From the NCBI RefSeq assembly GCF_034048115.1, contig NZ_CP139145.1:248001-312000 (forward strand): 64,000 nucleotides of DNA, written 5' to 3'. Below are positions 60,003 to 64,000 of this stretch, piece after piece (the first letter of the stretch is position 1; the number at the start of each line of letters is the position of its first letter). This DNA is from Pseudarthrobacter sp. IC2-21 (lineage in GTDB: Bacteria; Actinomycetota; Actinomycetes; Actinomycetales; Micrococcaceae). Position numbers and translations under genes: made by a program. The notes under the pieces are model-generated. The model was not told the origin of the DNA. It saw only the letters and a list, made by a program, of their open reading frames with translations, and did not search any database.

Positions 60003-62069
60003 ATGAAAGCTAAGAGTTTCTTCAAGGGCCCGGGCATCTGGATCGTTGTTGTGATCGCCATGCTCCTCGTGGCCTTTGCAACGCTGGCTCCCGGCGGCGC
60101 AGCACGGATCGACACCGACAAGGGCCTTGAGCTCCTCGCCGCGAACGGCAAGGTTGAGCAGGCAAAGATTTTCGACGGCGAAAACCGTGTTGACCTGGTC
60201 CTTAAGGACAGCCTGAACATCGACGGCCAGGACAAGGGCAAGAGCGTCCAGTTCTTCTACGTCGACGCCCGCGCGGCCGACGTCGTCAAGGCCGTCACCG
60301 ACGCCAAGCCCGCGAACGGCTACACCGACCAGCCGATCGAAAGCAACTGGTTCTCCGGCCTGCTCTCCCTCCTGATTCCTGTCATCCTCCTCGGTGCGCT
60401 CTTCTGGTTCCTGATGACCCGCATGCAGGGCGGCGGCTCGAAGATCATGCAGTTCGGCAAGTCCAAGGCCAAGATGGTCAACAAGGACATGCCCCAGGTG
60501 ACCTTCAATGACGTTGCCGGAGCCGACGAGGCAGTCGAGGAACTCCAGGAAATCAAGGAGTTCCTGCAGGAGCCCGCCAAATTCCAGGCCGTGGGCGCCA
60601 AAATCCCCAAGGGCGTGCTGCTGTACGGCCCGCCCGGAACCGGTAAGACCCTCCTCGCCCGTGCCGTCGCCGGCGAGGCCGGCGTGCCGTTCTTCTCCAT
60701 CTCCGGCTCCGACTTCGTGGAAATGTTCGTCGGCGTGGGCGCGTCCCGTGTCCGCGACCTTTTTGAGCAGGCCAAGGCCAACTCACCCGCCATCATCTTC
60801 GTGGACGAGATCGACGCCGTCGGCCGCCACCGCGGCGCCGGCATCGGCGGCGGCAACGACGAACGCGAGCAGACCCTCAACCAGTTGCTGGTGGAGATGG
60901 ACGGCTTCGACGTCAAGACCAACGTCATCCTGATCGCGGCCACCAACCGCCCGGACGTCCTGGACCCCGCACTGCTCCGCCCCGGCCGCTTCGACCGGCA
61001 GATCACGGTTGAGGCGCCGGACCTGATCGGCCGTGACCAGATCCTGCAGGTCCACGCCAAGGGCAAGCCGATGGCGCCCGGTGTTGACCTCAAGAGCGTG
61101 GCCAAGAAGACTCCGGGCTACACCGGCGCTGACCTGGCCAACGTTCTCAACGAGGCCGCCCTGCTGACGGCCCGCTCCAACGCCAACCTCATTGACGACC
61201 GCGCCCTGGACGAGGCCATTGACCGTGTCATGGCCGGCCCGCAGAAGCGCAGCCGCGTCATGAAGGAACACGAGCGCAAAATCACCGCGTACCACGAAGG
61301 CGGCCACGCCCTGGTGGCTGCTGCCCTGCGCAACTCGGCGCCGGTCACCAAGATCACCATCCTGCCCCGCGGCCGTGCCCTGGGCTACACCATGGTGGTG
61401 CCGGATAACGACAAGTACTCCGTGACCCGCAACGAACTGCTGGACCAGATGGCCTACGCCATGGGCGGGCGCGTCGCGGAGGAGATCGTCTTCCACGACC
61501 CCTCCACCGGCGCCTCCAACGACATCGAGAAGGCCACGGCCACGGCCCGCAAGATGGTCACCGAATACGGCATGAGCGAACGGGTGGGTGCGGTGCGCCT
61601 GGGCCAGGGCGGCGGCGAGCCCTTCCTGGGCCGCGACGCCGGCCACGAGCGGAACTACTCCGACCAGATCGCCTACGTGGTGGATGAGGAAGTGCGCCGC
61701 CTGATCGATCAGGCCCATGACGAGGCGTACGCCATCCTTACCGAGAACCGCGACGTGCTGGACTTCCTGGCCCTCGAACTCCTGGAACGGGAAACCCTCA
61801 ACCAGGCCGAGATCGCTGACATCTTCCGCGACATCCGCAAGCGTGACTTCCGCGAAGTCTGGCTGTCCAAGGAAACCCGGCCGGTCCAGCAGGCCGGCCC
61901 GGTGGAATCGCGGCAGGAAAAGGCGGAGCGCGAAGCCCAGGAGGAGGCCAAGAAGGCCCGCCTCGACGAACCGTTGGACGCCCAGCCCCCGCACCCGCAG
62001 GGTGTTCCGGAGGATGCTCCTTTCCAGGGCGGCATCCCCGACTCGGGTCCTGACGCCCTGCGCGGCTAA
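60003..62069 (+). CDS. ftsH: ATP-dependent zinc metalloprotease FtsH
   Basis: A 688-residue membrane AAA protease. Two membrane segments ([19 protein letters not shown] and [19 protein letters not shown]) flank a small outer domain. The AAA module has Walker A GPPGTGKT near residue 210, Walker B FVDEIDAV near 266 and the second-region-of-homology arginines RPGRFDRQI. The zinc site is HEGGH at residue 431. It degrades misfolded and regulatory membrane proteins. A long acidic C-terminal tail follows. A possible -10 box TATAGC lies at 59915. Confidence 0.96.
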   Translation: MKAKSFFKGPGIWIVVVIAMLLVAFATLAPGGAARIDTDKGLELLAANGKVEQAKIFDGENRVDLVLKDSLNIDGQDKGKSVQFFYVDARAADVVKAVTDAKPANGYTDQPIESNWFSGLLSLLIPVILLGALFWFLMTRMQGGGSKIMQFGKSKAKMVNKDMPQVTFNDVAGADEAVEELQEIKEFLQEPAKFQAVGAKIPKGVLLYGPPGTGKTLLARAVAGEAGVPFFSISGSDFVEMFVGVGASRVRDLFEQAKANSPAIIFVDEIDAVGRHRGAGIGGGNDEREQTLNQLLVEMDGFDVKTNVILIAATNRPDVLDPALLRPGRFDRQITVEAPDLIGRDQILQVHAKGKPMAPGVDLKSVAKKTPGYTGADLANVLNEAALLTARSNANLIDDRALDEAIDRVMAGPQKRSRVMKEHERKITAYHEGGHALVAAALRNSAPVTKITILPRGRALGYTMVVPDNDKYSVTRNELLDQMAYAMGGRVAEEIVFHDPSTGASNDIEKATATARKMVTEYGMSERVGAVRLGQGGGEPFLGRDAGHERNYSDQIAYVVDEEVRRLIDQAHDEAYAILTENRDVLDFLALELLERETLNQAEIADIFRDIRKRDFREVWLSKETRPVQQAGPVESRQEKAEREAQEEAKKARLDEPLDAQPPHPQGVPEDAPFQGGIPDSGPDALRG

Positions 62070-62079
62070 GCTTTCTTCT

Positions 62080-62724
62080 GTGAATGACTTCGACGACGAC
62101 GACGACCTCTCCTCCGCCGGACTTCCGGCGGAGGACGGATCCCACCATAAAAAGCACGACAAGGTGGACCGGCCCCGGATTGAAGCCGCGGTCCGCGAAA
62201 TCCTGCTCGCCATCGGCGAGGACCCGGACCGGGGCGGGCTCCAGGACACTCCCAAACGGGTGGCCAAAGCCTATGCGGAGGTGTTCGCCGGCCTGCACCA
62301 CGACCCGGCTGACGTCCTGTCCACCACTTTTGACCTGGACCACGAGGAACTGGTCCTGGTCAAGGACATCCCGTTCTATTCCACGTGTGAGCACCACCTG
62401 GTGCCGTTCCACGGTGTGGCCCACGTGGGCTACATTCCCTCGCATGACGGCAAGGTAACCGGCCTGAGCAAGCTGGCGCGGCTCGTGGACATCTACGCCC
62501 GGCGCCCGCAGGTGCAGGAACGGCTCACCACCCAGATCGTTGAAGCAATGGTCACCCACCTCAAGCCGCGTGGCGCGATTGTTGTTGTTGAATGCGAGCA
62601 CATGTGCATGTCCATGCGCGGTGTCCGCAAGCCCGGCGCGAAGACCGTCACCAGCGCGGTACGCGGGCAGCTTCATGACCCGGCCACCCGTGCCGAGGCC
62701 ATGAGCCTCATCCTCGGAAGGTAA
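62080..62724 (+). CDS. folE: GTP cyclohydrolase I
   Basis: A 214-residue enzyme making 7,8-dihydroneopterin triphosphate, the first step to folate. Zinc ligands sit in [12 protein letters not shown] near residue 103 and in [12 protein letters not shown], with [23 protein letters not shown] between. I chose the GTG at 62080, ten bases after the ftsH stop. The first 25 residues are an acidic tail ([11 protein letters not shown]). The next genes continue the pathway. Confidence 0.94.
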   Translation: MNDFDDDDDLSSAGLPAEDGSHHKKHDKVDRPRIEAAVREILLAIGEDPDRGGLQDTPKRVAKAYAEVFAGLHHDPADVLSTTFDLDHEELVLVKDIPFYSTCEHHLVPFHGVAHVGYIPSHDGKVTGLSKLARLVDIYARRPQVQERLTTQIVEAMVTHLKPRGAIVVVECEHMCMSMRGVRKPGAKTVTSAVRGQLHDPATRAEAMSLILGR

Positions 62725-62734
62725 GTAACAAACC

Positions 62735-63655
62735 ATGGACTCATTAGCTGCAGCCCCGGGAACCGGGCCCGCAACGTCCCCGCTGCCCATGCTGCGCAAA
62801 CCGCGCCCGGCCGCGAAATTCGCAGACCTACCCACCGGCCGCACCCTGGTCATGGGCATCCTGAACGTCACCCCTGACTCCTTTAGCGACGGCGGCAAGC
62901 ACTTCACGGCGGACACCGCCATCGCCGCCGGCCTGCGGATGTTTTATGCCGGCGCGGACATCATCGACGTCGGCGGCGAATCGACCCGCCCCGGCGCCCT
63001 GGATGTCAGCCCGGAGGAAGAACAGCGCAGGGTGGTCCCCGTCATCGAGGCCCTGGTCAAGGCGGGTGCGCTGGTCTCCATCGACACCACACACACGTCC
63101 ACGGCTGCGGCCGCGCTGAAGGCCGGAGCCGCCATCATCAACGATGTCTCGGGCCTCACCATGGAGCCGGAAATGGCAGAGCTGGTGGCCTCGTCCAAAG
63201 CGCCCTACGTCCTGACACACCGCCGTGGCGATGCCCGCACCATGAATTCGCTGGCCGAGTACAAGGACGTTGCCGGCGAAGTGGTGTCGGAACTGGCCGG
63301 CGTGCGGGACAAGCTCCTCGCGGCCGGGGTCAGCCCGGACCAGATCATTGTTGATCCGGGCCTGGGCTTCGCCAAGAACGATGCCCAGAACTGGGAGCTC
63401 CTGCAGAACCTGGACCAGCTGGACAGCCTGGGGCACCGGGTCCTGGTGGCTGCATCCCGCAAACGCTTCCTGGGCACCCTGCTGACCGTGGCCGGCAAGT
63501 CCGCCGCCCCGGAGGAACGCGACGCAGCCACCGCGGCCATCACGGCCATCAGCGCCTTCCGCGGCGCCTGGGCCGTCCGCGTGCACGACGTCGGGCCCAG
63601 CCTTGACGCTGTAAAGGTCGCTTCGCGCGTGGCGGCTGCCCGCACCACTCACTAG
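62735..63655 (+). CDS. folP: Dihydropteroate synthase
   Basis: A 306-residue TIM-barrel enzyme joining p-aminobenzoate to the pterin pyrophosphate. Signatures are ILNVTPDSFSDGGKHF near residue 43, IIDVGGESTRPGA near 75 and IIVDPGLGFAKNDAQNWELL near 205. It begins ten bases after folE with an ATG and ends 14 bases before folB. It is the target of sulfonamides in other bacteria. Confidence 0.95.
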   Translation: MDSLAAAPGTGPATSPLPMLRKPRPAAKFADLPTGRTLVMGILNVTPDSFSDGGKHFTADTAIAAGLRMFYAGADIIDVGGESTRPGALDVSPEEEQRRVVPVIEALVKAGALVSIDTTHTSTAAAALKAGAAIINDVSGLTMEPEMAELVASSKAPYVLTHRRGDARTMNSLAEYKDVAGEVVSELAGVRDKLLAAGVSPDQIIVDPGLGFAKNDAQNWELLQNLDQLDSLGHRVLVAASRKRFLGTLLTVAGKSAAPEERDAATAAITAISAFRGAWAVRVHDVGPSLDAVKVASRVAAARTTH

Positions 63656-63669
63656 GGCCGGGGGACCCC

Positions 63670-64000
63670 ATGGACAGGATTACGCTGAGCGGTGTCACCG
63701 CCGTCGGCCATCACGGCGTCTTTGATTTTGAACGCCGCGAGGGCCAGCCCTTTGTGGTGGACGCCGTCCTGCACCTGGACTTCGCCAAAGCCGCGGAATC
63801 CGACGACGTCCGGGACACTGCGCATTACGGCGAGGTGGCTGAGCGGATCAAGGACTGGATCACGGGGGAGCCCTTGAACCTGATCGAGGCCCTGGCCGTG
63901 AGAATCGCCGATGACCTGCTGGGCCGGTTCAGCATCAGGGCCGTGGACGTCACGGTCCATAAGCCCCAGGCCCCCATCGAGGTGCCGTTCGGCGATGTGG
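63670..64000 (+). CDS. folB: Dihydroneopterin aldolase (partial)
   Basis: The first 110 residues of a folB product, cut by the right edge of the window. MDRITLSGVTAVGHHGVFDFERREGQPFVVDAVLHLD and RIKDWITGEPLNLIEALAVRIADDLL show the tunnel-fold family, with the conserved glutamate and lysine for retro-aldol cleavage of dihydroneopterin. It continues the folE-folP-folB order; folK is expected next. Confidence 0.93.
   Translation, partial: MDRITLSGVTAVGHHGVFDFERREGQPFVVDAVLHLDFAKAAESDDVRDTAHYGEVAERIKDWITGEPLNLIEALAVRIADDLLGRFSIRAVDVTVHKPQAPIEVPFGDV

Noticed and set aside
1..64000. tRNA, rRNA, prophage or insertion-sequence genes
   Set aside because: I saw no cloverleaf with conserved arms, no ribosomal RNA sequence and no transposase, integrase or phage structural protein in any frame. 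A tRNA scan would be the decisive check.

Overview
The window is high-GC chromosomal DNA, almost certainly from an Arthrobacter/Pseudarthrobacter-type soil actinobacterium (Micrococcaceae). The evidence is the tilS-hpt-ftsH-folE-folP-folB order, GTG/TTG starts behind strong ribosome sites, an apparently leaderless serS, and many actinobacterial families (DUF2795, DUF6328, DUF2342, GAF-ANTAR). I see no prophage, insertion sequence, CRISPR array, rRNA or tRNA gene. No gap between genes exceeds 300 bases; the longest is the 286-base regulatory gap at 2799-3084.

Left end (1-5.8 kb): aromatic catabolism. An hpaE-type semialdehyde dehydrogenase (cut by the window edge), a GntR/FCD regulator and a fused FAH-RraA enzyme form a leftward operon. 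It is divergent from a MobA-type 3-hydroxybenzoate 4-monooxygenase and is followed by a convergent IclR regulator. Candidate operators for both regulators are visible.

5.8-18.5 kb: sialic acid and amino-sugar use. Reading leftward are a sialidase with no visible signal peptide, a lipoprotein solute-binding protein, a permease, a permease-ATPase fusion, a second ATPase, and NanA, NanK, NanE and NagA. Together they would take sialosides to glucosamine-6-phosphate. NagB and a local regulator are not in view, although an operator-like site precedes the binding protein. A PfkB sugar kinase is divergent from the sialidase.

18.5-35 kb: mixed housekeeping and signalling. It holds a glycosyltransferase, an AlkD-like protein, a HAD phosphatase and a GlpQ-like phosphodiesterase. 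A cytosolic REC-GAF-histidine kinase, a GGDEF-EAL protein and an EAL protein lie in a row. A methyltransferase, glycerate kinase, stress-type SDR, acidic disordered protein, GAF-ANTAR regulator overlapping an SGNH hydrolase, and a uracil-type permease complete the region.

35-54 kb: RutE-like reductase, phosphoglucomutase, NERD protein, amidase, rhodanese, PheA, diacylglycerol kinase, SerS, an AbiEi/DUF559 protein, HAD phosphatase, SatD-like regulator, phosphoketolase, DUF429, carboxylesterase and pyrophosphatase.

54-64 kb: the conserved cell-wall/tRNA/purine/folate run dacB, DUF2342 metalloprotease, tilS, hpt, a short LacI-like gene, ftsH, folE, folP and folB (cut by the right edge).

The least expected structure lies between genes. 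At least two families of roughly 63-70 bp two-tier palindromes are scattered through the window: a CAACGCGGGGTCACTT family with 2 copies and an AAATCCCCG family with 3. A related-looking tandem/nested CTCTCTCACTTAA family occurs at 2 loci. They abut or overlap gene 3' ends and in two cases encode the last codons of proteins. They look like REP/MITE-type interspersed palindromes and are the main candidate for something undescribed here.
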